Made by a program: the position numbers and the translations under genes | NCBI GenBank assembly: GCA_046290435.1 | Contig: JBKAGO010000046.1 | Location: 21,514 to 85,513, forward strand | Length of the DNA stretch: 64,000 bases | Source: CAVQUE01 sp046290435 | GTDB lineage: Bacteria > Actinomycetota > Acidimicrobiia > Acidimicrobiales > UBA8592 | Reading direction: 5' to 3' | Notes under the pieces: model-generated | Told to the model about the DNA's origin: nothing | What the model saw: the letters and a program-made list of their open reading frames with translations, nothing else | Databases searched by the model: none | Shown here: piece after piece, positions 50,697 to 60,041 of the stretch | Layout of the letters: each line of letters begins with the position of its first letter | Numbering within the stretch: the stretch's first letter is position 1

Positions 50697-51638
50697 TTAC
50701 ACATCGGTGTAGGTCGACGACGCAGTCAGCCCCGACGCCTCGTCCGCCGCCGCGAGCCCCAGGTCATAGCTGCCGGCGCGGTCAGGGATGAAATCCCAGG
50801 TCTGTTTCCACTGCGGGCCGGTCGTGTTGAAATACCGCCACCGCGACGGATTCCCCAACCGGTCGCCGTCATCGATCGCGTACACACGCCACCGATACGA
50901 CGAATCCGCGTCAAGGATGTTCGGCACAGCGACCTGCGCGATTCCACCCGCCGCGGGCGCCGGGACCGGGTCCGACTCCCACAACACGTCAGTGCTGGTC
51001 TCGGTCTTGACCTCGAACACATACGACGCGATGTCGCGATCCGCGAGGCCGGTATCTGCGGCCGGGAGAGCAGAGGAATCGGCACGCAAGATGTTGTCCG
51101 CAGCCGGCACGTCACGACGCGGGAACATCGGATACGGCGGTGTCGGCTTGTCCAGCACCGCCTGCACCGAGAACGAACCCGTCGATGACCACGCACCCGG
51201 CGCTTCGCCAGGCGACCACGACCTCACCCGCCACGTGTAGTCATAGCCCGCCTGGAACGACCACGGCGCCGACCGGATCTCCACCGCCGCCCCCGACTGC
51301 GCAGCGCTCACCCGCCACTGGTTCTGCCAATACGGAAACAAGTTCACCGTCGCGCCGTCCTGCACCCGCGAGACCTCGACCTGCACCACCTGCTCACCCG
51401 AGTGCGAACCCACGTTCACGACGAAGAACGCCTCGAACCACGACTTGAGCGACGTCGTCGAGGCACGCGGCTGACCCGACGAAGGGATCTGCTCGATATG
51501 CCCGGTCGACGGCACCGGCGGCGCTGCGAGGGCTGGGGTAGCGGCGGCGACCAACACCGACGCCACCAACGACACAACCAACGCGGCCGTCGCCAAACGC
51601 CGACCGAGCCCTCCACCAGATCCCGTCATCGCAGCCAT
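50697..51638 (-). CDS. Secreted N-terminal part of the RHS protein (cut off by TAA)
   Basis: 313 codons. A Sec signal peptide (basic start, LATAALVVSLVASVLVAAA, cleavage after TPALA), then fibronectin/Ig-like beta sandwiches (FVVNVGSHSGEQVVQVEVSRVQ; YDYTWRVRSWSPGEAPGAW; YRWRVYAIDDGDRLGNPSRWRYF). It ends ...SSTYTDV-TAA, and the same frame continues WAIRDNGPGD into the main RHS ORF. A single base change from TAT or TAC to TAA explains the split. Read through, the protein would be 2565 residues. Confidence 0.75.
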   Translation of the reverse strand: MAAMTGSGGGLGRRLATAALVVSLVASVLVAAATPALAAPPVPSTGHIEQIPSSGQPRASTTSLKSWFEAFFVVNVGSHSGEQVVQVEVSRVQDGATVNLFPYWQNQWRVSAAQSGAAVEIRSAPWSFQAGYDYTWRVRSWSPGEAPGAWSSTGSFSVQAVLDKPTPPYPMFPRRDVPAADNILRADSSALPAADTGLADRDIASYVFEVKTETSTDVLWESDPVPAPAAGGIAQVAVPNILDADSSYRWRVYAIDDGDRLGNPSRWRYFNTTGPQWKQTWDFIPDRAGSYDLGLAAADEASGLTASSTYTDV

Positions 51639-51991
51639 CGAGGTCCCCCATCAATCGGTGACCCGACCCAGCGCCGACGCCACAACAGCCCCAGCAGCGC
51701 TCAACTCCAGGAGCCGACGAGACACCCAGGTATCGGCCGCCACCAACGGCGACCTCGAGGCAAACAGGCCCAACGACCCCCGCACCACGGCCCACCAAGG
51801 CCTCAACATGAGCCACCCGACTGCCGATCAGGCCGACCGACTCAACCCTCCCACCCGACCGCGACGACCCGATCGGGCGTGCCCGGGCGGCACGGCTCTG
51901 GCAGCTCGTTCCGGCAAGGCTCCGAGGCTGCTCATGGCGCGAACGCCATGGGTGGGTCAGGCTCCGCCTTCCGCTCGCCGGCGGTGTCGGG
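51639..51991. other. Gene-poor stretch upstream of the RHS gene
   Basis: About 350 bases with no convincing coding region on either strand. It must hold the promoter of the RHS gene (minus strand), but no clear -35/-10 pair was identified. Past it begins the decayed LysM/BTAD-type gene. Confidence 0.5.
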
Positions 51992-52632
51992 TTGCTCGGC
52001 GGGATGCTGGTGTGCACGCTGCGGCGACTGCGCCACGTACAGGCCGCACGCCGCCGCCCCGGCACCTCGATCGACGCCCCCGACCCCGACGATCAGGAAC
52101 GCCGCATGCGTGGGATCAGCGTCGGCGTCGAAGATGTCCGCTACTTCCAAGCCGTCAACCGCTCGGCGCGGTCTCGATCGAAGGCACCACCGACGACGTC
52201 CTCGGATTCCAGCGCAGCATCATCGCTGGGCTGTGCGCGTCGCCGTGGGGCACCGAAGTCGACATCGTCGCCGTCGGCATCGACGGCCTCTCCGGCGACG
52301 ACCTCAGCCGGGTAACCGTCCCCGACAACCCAGCAGCGTGGGCTGAGGAGACGGCGAAGAAGATGCGCCAGGTCGCCGCGTCGCTCGATCGCAGCCCCTA
52401 CGAAGAACGCATCCATCACGGCGCGGTGCATCACCCCACCGTCGTCGTGATCGGTCCTGCAGCAGACCTCGCCGGGGTCGCGCAGCACCTCGGACCCGTC
52501 GCAGATCTCGCCTACGCCCCGCTCGCTGTCATCTCCGCCCACCCATTGGCCAGTGAGTACCGGATCGCCATCGACGGCACCGACGCCACCATCGAACCCC
52601 TCGGCATCAGCGTCGTCGCGCTCTCACTCGCC
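51992..52632 (+). pseudogene. Decayed LysM/BTAD-type gene, internally deleted and truncated
   Basis: Two pieces of one protein in different frames. 51992-52160 encodes LRRLRHVQAARRRPGTSIDAPD and DQERRMRGISVGVEDVRYFQAVN; 52161-52632 encodes LGAVSIEGTTDDVLGFQRSI, VDIVAVGIDGLSGDDLSRV and HHPTVVVIGPAADLAGVAQHL. About 110 residues expected between them are missing, with a frame change at the join. At about 52633 it runs directly into an RHS fragment on the other strand. A second remnant of the same family is at 42772-43305. Confidence 0.6.
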
Positions 52633-52984
52633 TCAGCCGAAGGTGTGGGTGCCGGCGCCGACGCCGGTGATGTTGATCGAGGTGACGGCGTGGGGGCCGG
52701 CGTTGCCGGCGCCGTAGGTGTAGTTCCATGTCGAGGTGCCGCCCCAGGTTTCGGTGCGGGTGTCGATGTTGCCGATCTCGTCGTAGGCGTAGGCACGGTC
52801 ATAGGTGGTGCCTGGGTCGGCGGTGTAGGTGCCGTCGGTGTCAGATGCGGTGGTGGTCGTGCACGTCGAGGGGGCCATGTGGGTCCAGGCGTCGATGAGC
52901 CGGTTCTGGTCATCGTAGGCGAAGCACTGGTTCTGGCCGCCGAACACCCATGGGTTGCGCCAGTCCCCGCCCGAGGCACCAAGT
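52633..52984 (-). pseudogene. Orphan RHS/YD-repeat fragment
   Basis: The minus strand encodes GDWRNPWVFGGQNQCFAYDDQNRLIDAWTHM, then YDRAYAYDEIGNIDTRTE, a stretch of YD-repeat shell. It has no start and is cut at 52633 by the LysM/BTAD remnant. It differs from the intact RHS gene, so it comes from another RHS locus. The next 250 bases up to the tRNA hold only the right arm-type repeat. Confidence 0.7.
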
Positions 52985-53109
52985 CACTGGCACGCAACGG
53001 TTCACCTGGTTTGGTTTCACCGGTCCTGCGTCGGGCCGATATCGAAATCGACCGTCGCTGGCGACGCCTACGGCTCCCCGACATCCGGGCGGGAACCACC
53101 CCGCATCTC

Positions 53110-53127
53110 CTCCCACTGTCCTCCCAC
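53110..53127 (+). repeat. Arm-type integrase site candidate, right
   Basis: CTCCCACTGTCCTCCCAC, identical to 36237-36254. It lies 110 bases inside the right attachment site. Confidence 0.55.
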
Positions 53128-53236
53128 AAACCCCGGTCAACAAAGGCAAAAACCGGGGAATAGCGGTCAACGTAGGTGGTGGGCCAGAACGGCCCTGAAC
53201 AGCTCGTTTGCCCAGTTCAGGCAGTATTTTCGCTGC

Positions 53237-53282
53237 GTGCCCTCGGCAGGATTCGAACCTGCGCACACGGCTCCGGAGGCCG
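53237..53282 (-). repeat. Right attachment site, within tRNA-Arg
   Basis: The 46 bases shared with 36131-36176. They make up the 3' half of the complete tRNA gene. Confidence 0.9.
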
Positions 53283-53309
53283 ATGCTCTATCCCCTGAGC
53301 TACGAGGGC
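53238..53309 (-). tRNA. tRNA-Arg (anticodon CCG)
   Basis: 72 bases on the minus strand. The acceptor GCCCTCG pairs with CGAGGGC, the D-arm GCTC...GAGC, the anticodon loop CTCCGGA with anticodon CCG, and the T-arm GCAGG-TTCGAAT-CCTGC are all present; discriminator base A, no encoded CCA. It is the integration target of the mobile element, which leaves it intact. Confidence 0.93.
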
Positions 53310-53341
53310 GGGGATCCCAGCCGATGTGACCGGGGCGCTCA

Positions 53342-53989
53342 TCATAGGCCTCCACCCCGGCGTTGGCGCACGGCGATGCCCACGCCCGCCAACAGCGCGG
53401 CCGTCTCCACCAGGGGCAGGCCGTAGACGTTCGACCGGCTGCCTTCGGTCACGGTGACGAAGTCCTTCGCCGCGCCCTGCACGGCCAGGCCACCGGCCTT
53501 GTCCAGGTGCTCACCGGCCGCCAGATAGGCGTTGATCGTTGCGTCGGTCAGCTCGTCGACGGCCAGTCGCGACACCGCGGACGCCTTCGACCACCTGCCG
53601 TCGGTGGGGGAGACCAGCACCAGTCCGCTGATGACCTCGACCTCGCTGCTCGAGAGCCGGCGCAGCATCGCTCGGGCGTCGTCGTCATCGAGGGGCTTGC
53701 CGAGCACGTCGCCGTCGTGGACCACCTCGGTGTCGACACCGAGCACCGGCATGCCCTCGACGCCGTGCTCGTCGGCCCGGATGCCGTTGGCGATGCGCGA
53801 CACCCGCGCCGCCTTCCTCCTGGCGCGGTCCACGACGGCAGCGATCGGGTCGGCGTCGGCGTCGGAGCCCTCGGTCTCGTCGACGCCCGAGACGATGACC
53901 TCGAACTGCACGCCCAACATCGCGAGCAGCAGGCGCCGACGGGGCGACCCCGATGCCAACACCAGCTGCGCCGGCCGGTGGTCAGCCAC
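53342..53989 (-). CDS. Maf-family nucleoside triphosphate pyrophosphatase
   Basis: A 215-residue Maf protein: LVLASGSPRRRLLLAMLG (substrate loop), VLGVDTEVVHDG (general base Asp), GKPLDDDDARAMLRRLSSSEVEVISGL and LDKAGGLAVQGAA. It hydrolyses non-canonical or modified NTPs and may affect septation. The GTG start overlaps the preceding dihydrouridine synthase gene by 8 bases. Confidence 0.9.
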   Translation of the reverse strand: MADHRPAQLVLASGSPRRRLLLAMLGVQFEVIVSGVDETEGSDADADPIAAVVDRARRKAARVSRIANGIRADEHGVEGMPVLGVDTEVVHDGDVLGKPLDDDDARAMLRRLSSSEVEVISGLVLVSPTDGRWSKASAVSRLAVDELTDATINAYLAAGEHLDKAGGLAVQGAAKDFVTVTEGSRSNVYGLPLVETAALLAGVGIAVRQRRGGGL

Positions 53990-55211
53990 CCGACACCAGC
54001 GCCTCGGCCTCTTCGCTCAGCGCCAGGTCGCTGTCGGGGCTGTCCAGCCAGCCCTCGGGCAGCGCCACCGGCTTCGGGCCGCCCTTGTGGCTGCGGGCCA
54101 CACGCAACGCGTCGAGAGGCAGCCGGACCTCGCCGTCGAGCTCGGAGGCAATGGCCTCGAGCTCGGCCAACGACCCGATCCGCTGCAGACGGTGGCGGAC
54201 CTCGCCGCCGACCGGCAGGCCGGTCAAGTACCACATGGCGTGCTTGCGGAAGCCCCGCAGCGCGTCCTCGGAGCCCATCCACTCGACCAGCAGGCGGGCG
54301 TGATCGAGCATGACCGCCACCGTCTCGGCGAGGGTGGGGCGCGGCGCGACGTCGTCGCCCTCGAACACCGACGTCAGGTCCCGAAACAGCCACGGCCGGC
54401 CCAGGCACCCGCGGCCCACGACCACCCCGTCGGCGCCGGTGGCGCGCAGCATGCGCAGCGCATCGTGGGCCTCCCAGATGTCGCCGTTGCCCAGCACCGG
54501 GATGGACGTCACGTGCGCCTTGAGCTCGCCGATGGCGTCCCAGCGGGCGTCGCCGGAATAGAGCTGCTCGACCGTTCGGGCATGCAAGGCGACGGCGCTG
54601 ACGCCCTCGTCCTCGGCGATGCGACCCGTGTCGAGATGCGTGAGATGGTCGTCGTCGATTCCTACCCGGAACTTCACCGTCACCGGCACCCGACCCTCGG
54701 CTGCCTGCACCACCGCACGAACGATCCGGGCGAACAGCGGCCGCCGGTAGGGGAGCGCGCCCCCACCGCCGTGGCGGGTGACCTTGGGGACCGGGCAGCC
54801 GAAGTTCATGTCGATGTGATCGACGTGGTCGGCATCGAGCAGCTGTGTGACGGCCTTGGCCAGATAGGCCGGGTCGGTGCCGTACAACTGGATGGAGCGC
54901 GGCGACTCGTCGGCCCCGAACTCGGCCAGCTTCAACGTCTTGGCGTGGCCCTCGACCAGACCGCGGGCCGTGATCATCTGGTTGACGAACAGGCCCGGGA
55001 TCGTGGTGGCCGTCGGCGCCAACGGCTCGGCCGAGAACCGCCGGCACAGCCCGCGGAACGGGGTGTCGGTGACGCCGGCCATCGGCGCCAACACCACCGG
55101 CGGCCACACCGTCATCGGCCCCACCTGCAGGGGCGCGAATTCGCCCGGAGCCGCAGCCGCCACGTTGGCGTTCAGATCGGTGCGCGCCGGGAGCCCGGTG
55201 TCCGTTGCCAT
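53982..55211 (-). CDS. dusB: tRNA-dihydrouridine synthase (DusB-like)
   Basis: A 409-residue FMN-dependent enzyme: LAPMAGVTDTPFRGLCRRF, MNFGCPVPKVTRHGGGGAL with the catalytic Cys, VTVKFRVGIDDDH, ALHARTVEQLYSG, IPVLGNGDIWEAHDAL and GVVVGRGCLGRPWLF. It reduces uridines in tRNA D-loops. A C-terminal tail of about 30 acidic residues is extra. Overlaps maf by 8 bases. Confidence 0.92.
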   Translation of the reverse strand: MATDTGLPARTDLNANVAAAAPGEFAPLQVGPMTVWPPVVLAPMAGVTDTPFRGLCRRFSAEPLAPTATTIPGLFVNQMITARGLVEGHAKTLKLAEFGADESPRSIQLYGTDPAYLAKAVTQLLDADHVDHIDMNFGCPVPKVTRHGGGGALPYRRPLFARIVRAVVQAAEGRVPVTVKFRVGIDDDHLTHLDTGRIAEDEGVSAVALHARTVEQLYSGDARWDAIGELKAHVTSIPVLGNGDIWEAHDALRMLRATGADGVVVGRGCLGRPWLFRDLTSVFEGDDVAPRPTLAETVAVMLDHARLLVEWMGSEDALRGFRKHAMWYLTGLPVGGEVRHRLQRIGSLAELEAIASELDGEVRLPLDALRVARSHKGGPKPVALPEGWLDSPDSDLALSEEAEALVSGG

Positions 55212-55269
55212 CGGATCAGGCTACGGACCGCGCCCGACAGGGCGACGAAACCGGGCTCGCCGGACTCGA

Positions 55270-58224
55270 TCACTCGCCCCGGGCGGCCGCCAGGGTCGCG
55301 TCGATCTGTTCCTGGCTGATGCCGCAGTCGAGACCCGCCTGGACCACGGGCACCACCGCCTCCTCGGAGAACGTGGCGATGCCCGAGGCCAGCAGATCGG
55401 CCTCTGTCGTGCGGCTCAGCAGCGTCTCGCCGGTGCACACCGCTTGCTGGGGATCGACACCCACCCCGGTCAGCAGATCGAACAACGTCCCGTCGATGAG
55501 ACCGCCCGGCCGCTCGGTGCCGAACTGGCTGACATCGATGGCACCGCCCTCGCCCTCGGGCTCGGGCTCGGGGGTGGGCTCTGGCGTCGGGGTCGGCAAC
55601 GCCACCGGCGTGAACGCCAGCTCCTCGGTCGCGCCGGTCGACTCGTCGGCTGACACGAACAGCCCCACGGCCAACGCCGCCACGGCCACGAACCCCACGG
55701 CCGCTGCGACGAACGTCGGACCCTGTGCCCTGGCCGCCAACTTGACGGCCTCGTTCTGGGAACGACGCTCGATCGACAGCAGGCCCTTCCCGTCGGCCCA
55801 GACCAGCATCGGCGGCATCACCACCAGCGCCGCGAGCAGGGCGATCGCCACGTTGAGGGTGACGATGATGCCGAAGTCACGCAGCAGTGGCAGCGGCGAC
55901 ACCATCAACACGGCGAAACCGCCGATGGTGGTCGCAGCCGACGTGAAGAACGCCCGCCCGGTGCGAGACGCCGCCCTGTCGGTGGCCGCCTGCGCCTCGA
56001 GGCCGTGTTCTCGCTCCTCGAGGTAACGGGCCAGGATGAGCACCGAGAACTCGGTGCAGGTCGCAATGACCAGGGGGCCGCTGACGGTGGTCAGCGGGCT
56101 CAACACGATGCCCGACGCCCCGACCACGATCGACGACACGCCCACGGCGAGCCCCACGGGCACCATCGCGATGGCAGCTCGGCTGAGGCTGCGATGCCGC
56201 CCGATCAACCACAGGAACACCACCGCCAGGCCCAGATAGGTGAGCACCGCCCGGTTGGCCTTGAGGTTGTCGAGCAGGCTCACGCCGACCACCGCGAGGC
56301 CAGCGGGCACCGCCTTGATGGCGTCGTCCTCCTCGCCGAGATCGACCAGCAGCACGCTGTCGGCCGGGATGTCCAGCGCATCGATCCGCTCGGCGAGATC
56401 GGCCTCGAGGTCCTCGATCAGCACCGCCCTGTCCTCGAGGCTCGCCGGCGCCAACCGCAGGTTGATCTGCGTGGCCGTCTGGTCCTCGGACACCAGCGCC
56501 CGCTTGATGTCCGGCGGCGCGTCGGCGATGGCGCCCTCGATGTCGGCCGCGGTCGGCGCCAGCGGCGTCGCCCCCTCGACCAGGATGATCTTGCCCAGCG
56601 TGTTGGCCAGGCTCGACGTGCTGACCACCTCGGGCCGTTCCTCGGCAGCGAGGGTGAAGTCCCAGACCAGCTGGTTGACCTCGTCGGCGGCGATGTTGTT
56701 CGACTCGATGAGGATGCCGAGCGTCGTCGCGAAGCCGGTCTCCTCCTCGAGGCGGTCGATGTCGGCGACGGTCTGGCTGCCCTGGTCGATCCACTCCACA
56801 GGGTCGGACTCGATCTCGATGCCACCCTCGACGAAGATCCCGACGCCGAAGGCCAACACGGCCAGGGCGATCAGCGGCGGCGCCGCCTTCGAAGGCACCG
56901 ACCCGAGCTTCACGACGATCTGCTCGACGATCGACCGGTCACGCTTCTGGGTCCGGGCCGTCCATTCGCGAATGCCCAGAGCCGACGTCGGGATCGTCAG
57001 ACCGGTGATGACCAGCACGACGATGCCGATCGACAGCAGCACCCCGAAGTCCCGGATCATCGGGACCTGCGAGACCCGCAGCGCCAGGAACGCCAGCACC
57101 CCGGCGATGGTGGCCACGATCAGCGCAGGCGCCAGGTTGGCGAGCGTCTCGCCGATCGGATGGGTTTCCTTGTCGAGGACGACCTCTTCCTCCACCCGAT
57201 TGTGGATCTGGATGGCGAAGTCGATGCCGACCCCGATGAGGATCGGCAGGCCCGAGATCGTCACCAGCGACAGGTCGATCCCGACGAACCCCACGATCGC
57301 GAACGCCCACACGATGCCGACCAGCACGCTCAGCAGAGGGAGCAGCCGCCAGCGCACCGGGAACATCACCAGCAGGATGACCGCCATCACCGCCATGGCG
57401 ATGAGGCCCAGGGTGATCATGCCGCCCTGGAGGTACTCGTTGATCTCACGCAGGAACACCGGCGAGCCGGTGGCGATCAGCTCGAAGCCGTCGAAGTTTG
57501 CGCTGTCGACGATGTCGATGACCGCCTCGGTGCCCGCCGACAGGCTGTCGAGGTCGGCATTGCCCTCGAGGACCACGCCACCGACCGCGGTCTGCTGATC
57601 GGGGAACGTCGACGCCAGCGACAGCCGGATCTGCAGGTCCTCTTGGGCGGGCGCCACCACACCGTCGTCGCCGCTGACGAACCCGTCGTTGCCCCAGACC
57701 AGCAGGTCGGCCCACTCGGGATCGCCGATCACGGGGTTCTCGACCGCGCCGAGGCGTGCCAGACCGATGCCGATGTCGGCAGTGCGGGCGGCCTGGGCGT
57801 CGGGATCGGGGTCACGCTGGGAGGCCGAGATCAGGGCGTTGCGACCCGCGTTCTGGATGAGCGCATCACTGAACTGCAGCGACACCAACGGCGTGACCAC
57901 GTTGGCGGCCTCGGGGATGGCCTGGAGCTCGGTGGTGATGCGCTCGAGCTCGGCGAGGTTGTCGCCACTGAACAGATCCGTGATGTCTCGGTCGTCGTCG
58001 CCGGAGAAGAGCAGCACGACCGTCTCGCCGCCGAACTGCTCCTGGTACGTGACGTTGTCGATGGCCGCCTGGGTGTCGGCATCGAGATAGCTGTCCTGGC
58101 CGGTCGCGAACTCCAGGCGGGTGAGGCCGAGCGCGAGCGCGGCGGTGATGCCGAGGCACACCAACAGGACGATCGTCCAGTGCTTGCCCAAGCGGACAGC
58201 GGTGCTGCGCCAGAACTGTTCCAT
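55270..58224 (-). CDS. MMPL/RND-family exporter (HpnN-like architecture)
   Basis: A 984-residue membrane protein with the two-fold RND/MMPL plan: a first helix (IVLLVCLGITAALALGL), a large periplasmic loop, five helices including GLPILIGVGIDFAIQIHNRVEEE, a second loop after IALAVLAFGVGIF, and five more helices with VIATCTEFSVLILARYLEER. A C-terminal soluble tail with a Pro/Glu-rich linker (TPTPEPTPEPEPEGEG) is unusual. It probably exports lipids (hopanoids or other). GAGGGGGAAC gives the ribosome binding site at ATG 58224; 58353 is the limit of the frame. Confidence 0.85.
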   Translation of the reverse strand: MEQFWRSTAVRLGKHWTIVLLVCLGITAALALGLTRLEFATGQDSYLDADTQAAIDNVTYQEQFGGETVVLLFSGDDDRDITDLFSGDNLAELERITTELQAIPEAANVVTPLVSLQFSDALIQNAGRNALISASQRDPDPDAQAARTADIGIGLARLGAVENPVIGDPEWADLLVWGNDGFVSGDDGVVAPAQEDLQIRLSLASTFPDQQTAVGGVVLEGNADLDSLSAGTEAVIDIVDSANFDGFELIATGSPVFLREINEYLQGGMITLGLIAMAVMAVILLVMFPVRWRLLPLLSVLVGIVWAFAIVGFVGIDLSLVTISGLPILIGVGIDFAIQIHNRVEEEVVLDKETHPIGETLANLAPALIVATIAGVLAFLALRVSQVPMIRDFGVLLSIGIVVLVITGLTIPTSALGIREWTARTQKRDRSIVEQIVVKLGSVPSKAAPPLIALAVLAFGVGIFVEGGIEIESDPVEWIDQGSQTVADIDRLEEETGFATTLGILIESNNIAADEVNQLVWDFTLAAEERPEVVSTSSLANTLGKIILVEGATPLAPTAADIEGAIADAPPDIKRALVSEDQTATQINLRLAPASLEDRAVLIEDLEADLAERIDALDIPADSVLLVDLGEEDDAIKAVPAGLAVVGVSLLDNLKANRAVLTYLGLAVVFLWLIGRHRSLSRAAIAMVPVGLAVGVSSIVVGASGIVLSPLTTVSGPLVIATCTEFSVLILARYLEEREHGLEAQAATDRAASRTGRAFFTSAATTIGGFAVLMVSPLPLLRDFGIIVTLNVAIALLAALVVMPPMLVWADGKGLLSIERRSQNEAVKLAARAQGPTFVAAAVGFVAVAALAVGLFVSADESTGATEELAFTPVALPTPTPEPTPEPEPEGEGGAIDVSQFGTERPGGLIDGTLFDLLTGVGVDPQQAVCTGETLLSRTTEADLLASGIATFSEEAVVPVVQAGLDCGISQEQIDATLAAARGE

Positions 58225-58430
58225 CGTGTTCCCCCTCACTGCCGCTCGGCGTGATCGCCGAGCGGTTCGGTCCAAGCCAGGCGCTCCGTTGCGCTCCCCC
58301 TGCCGACCGGACGGCGTACGGCCGACCGGAGCGAGGGTGCCCGAGTCTGTCACGCATCCCCCGGCAAGTGGCAGGGACTTTGGTCGGGAGCTTCGCAGGT
58401 GCGCCGGAGGGCCCGTACCCTTGGCCGCTC

Positions 58431-60032
58431 ATGATCACCGACACGCTCGACACTGCACTGCGCACCGCTCTGGTCGCCATCGGGGTGACCCCGCCCGACT
58501 CGGTTCATCTCGAGCGCCCGGCCCGACGCGAGCACGGCGACTGGTCCTCCAACGTCGCGCTGGCCACCGCCAAGGCCGCAGGACGCAACCCCCGGGAGAT
58601 GGCCGCCGCGCTCGTCGCCGAGCTGTCAGCCGCTTCGATCCCCCACGTCGACGTCGTCGAGATCGCCGGGCCCGGGTTCGTCAACTTCCGCCTCCACGAC
58701 ACCTGGCTACACGACGTGCTGCGCGCCGTCGTCGACGCCGGCACCGAGCGCTTCGGTCGCCACGACGTCGGCGCAGGTGTGAAGGTCAACGTCGAGTTCG
58801 TCAGCGCCAACCCCACCGGCCCGCTGCATGCCGGCCACGCCCGGGGCGCCTGCTATGGCGACACCGTCGCCCGCCTCCTCGAGGCCGTCGGTCACAGCGT
58901 CGAGCGCGAGTTCTACATCAACGACCGCGGCGTGCAGATGCAGACCTACGCCGCGTCGCTCGCCGCCCGCAAGGCCGGCCAGGAACCTCCCGAGGACGGC
59001 TACCAGGGTCGATACATCATCGACTGGGCCGCCGAGATGCCCGACGACGCCGACCCCCTCGAATGGGGCTACGCGTACGCCAAGGCCTACCAGCAGGAGA
59101 CCCTGGCTTCGCTGGGCATCGTCTTCGACACCTGGTTCAGCGAACGCTCGATGATCGCGTCGGGCGCCATCGACGAAGCCCTCGCCGATCTGCGCGCCCA
59201 CGGCGTCGTCTACGAGAACGACGGCGCCACCTGGCTGCGCAGCACCGACTACGGCGACGACAAGGACCGGGTGCTCGTCCGCAGCGACGGCGACTACACC
59301 TACATCACCCCCGACATCGCCTACCACCGCGACAAGTTCCGCCGCGCCGACCGGCTGGTGAACATCTGGGGCGCCGACCACCACGGCTACATCGCCCGCA
59401 TGAAGGCCGCGATGCAGGCCCTCGGCCACGATCCCGACGAGCTCCGGATCGAGATCACCCAGATGGTGCGACTCATGCGCGAAGGCGAGGAGGTCAAGCT
59501 GTCGAAGCGCACCGGCGACATCATCGAGCTGCGCGAGATCGTCGACGAGATCGGCGCCGACGCCACCCGGTTCACGTACCTCACCCAGTCGGTCGAGACC
59601 CCGCAGACCTTCGACCTCGTGCTCGCCGCGTCGAAGAACATGGACAACCCCGTGTTCTACGTGCAGATGGCGCACGCCCGGCTGCGGTCCATCCAGGCCA
59701 AGGCCGCCGAGGCCGGTGTCGTGGCCGCCCCGCTGGCCGAGGTCGACCTGACGCCGCTGTCGCACGAACGCGAGCTCGAGGTGCTGCGTAGCCTCGACCA
59801 GTTCCCCGAGCTCGTGTCGATCGCCGCGAGGGAACTGGCGCCGCACAAGATCATCTCCTGGCTGCGCGACCACGCGTCGGCCGTCCACGGCTTCTACCAC
59901 GACTGCTACGTCATGGGTGACGGGGTCTCTCCCGAGCTCACCCAGGCCCGGCTGTGGCTGTGCGAAGCGGCTCGCGTCGGCCTGGCCGCCGGTCTCGATC
60001 TGGTCGGGGTCTCGGCGCCCGACTCGATGTAG
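58431..60032 (+). CDS. argS: Arginyl-tRNA synthetase
   Basis: A 533-residue class I synthetase: N-terminal Add-1 domain, VNVEFVSANPTGPLHAGHARGA with the HIGH-type HAGH, YINDRGVQMQ, GADHHGYIARM, VKLSKRTGD (KMSKS-type), and C-terminal anticodon-binding helices. Slightly shorter than E. coli ArgS. Typical actinobacterial order argS-lysA follows. TACCCT about 10 bases before the ATG may be the -10 of a nearly leaderless promoter. Confidence 0.95.
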   Translation: MITDTLDTALRTALVAIGVTPPDSVHLERPARREHGDWSSNVALATAKAAGRNPREMAAALVAELSAASIPHVDVVEIAGPGFVNFRLHDTWLHDVLRAVVDAGTERFGRHDVGAGVKVNVEFVSANPTGPLHAGHARGACYGDTVARLLEAVGHSVEREFYINDRGVQMQTYAASLAARKAGQEPPEDGYQGRYIIDWAAEMPDDADPLEWGYAYAKAYQQETLASLGIVFDTWFSERSMIASGAIDEALADLRAHGVVYENDGATWLRSTDYGDDKDRVLVRSDGDYTYITPDIAYHRDKFRRADRLVNIWGADHHGYIARMKAAMQALGHDPDELRIEITQMVRLMREGEEVKLSKRTGDIIELREIVDEIGADATRFTYLTQSVETPQTFDLVLAASKNMDNPVFYVQMAHARLRSIQAKAAEAGVVAAPLAEVDLTPLSHERELEVLRSLDQFPELVSIAARELAPHKIISWLRDHASAVHGFYHDCYVMGDGVSPELTQARLWLCEAARVGLAAGLDLVGVSAPDSM

Positions 60033-60041
60033 GCGGCGATC

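Larger units (their letters stand above)
36131..53282. mobile_element. Integrative mobilizable element in tRNA-Arg(CCG)
   Basis: A 46-bp direct repeat, the 3' half of tRNA-Arg, occurs at both ends (36131-36176 and 53237-53282). Between them lie a tyrosine integrase next to the left end, an excisionase-like gene, iterons, a MobF relaxase, a toxin-antitoxin-like pair, a giant RHS toxin and decayed genes. No DNA translocase (FtsK/TraB) or type IV secretion genes are seen, so transfer would need help from another element. Size 17.15 kb. The intact tRNA is restored at the right end, as expected for insertion into the tRNA 3' end. Confidence 0.85.

Noticed and set aside
46353..51188. 1611-codon open frame on the plus strand opposite the RHS gene
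   Set aside because: It mirrors the periodic YD-repeat codons of the RHS gene and is a Gly/Val/Asp low-complexity translation with no domain. The minus strand has recognisable YD repeats, DUF6531 and DPLG motifs.
56005..58254. 749-codon open frame opposite the MMPL exporter
   Set aside because: His/Asp/Arg-rich antisense translation of membrane-helix codons without any domain.
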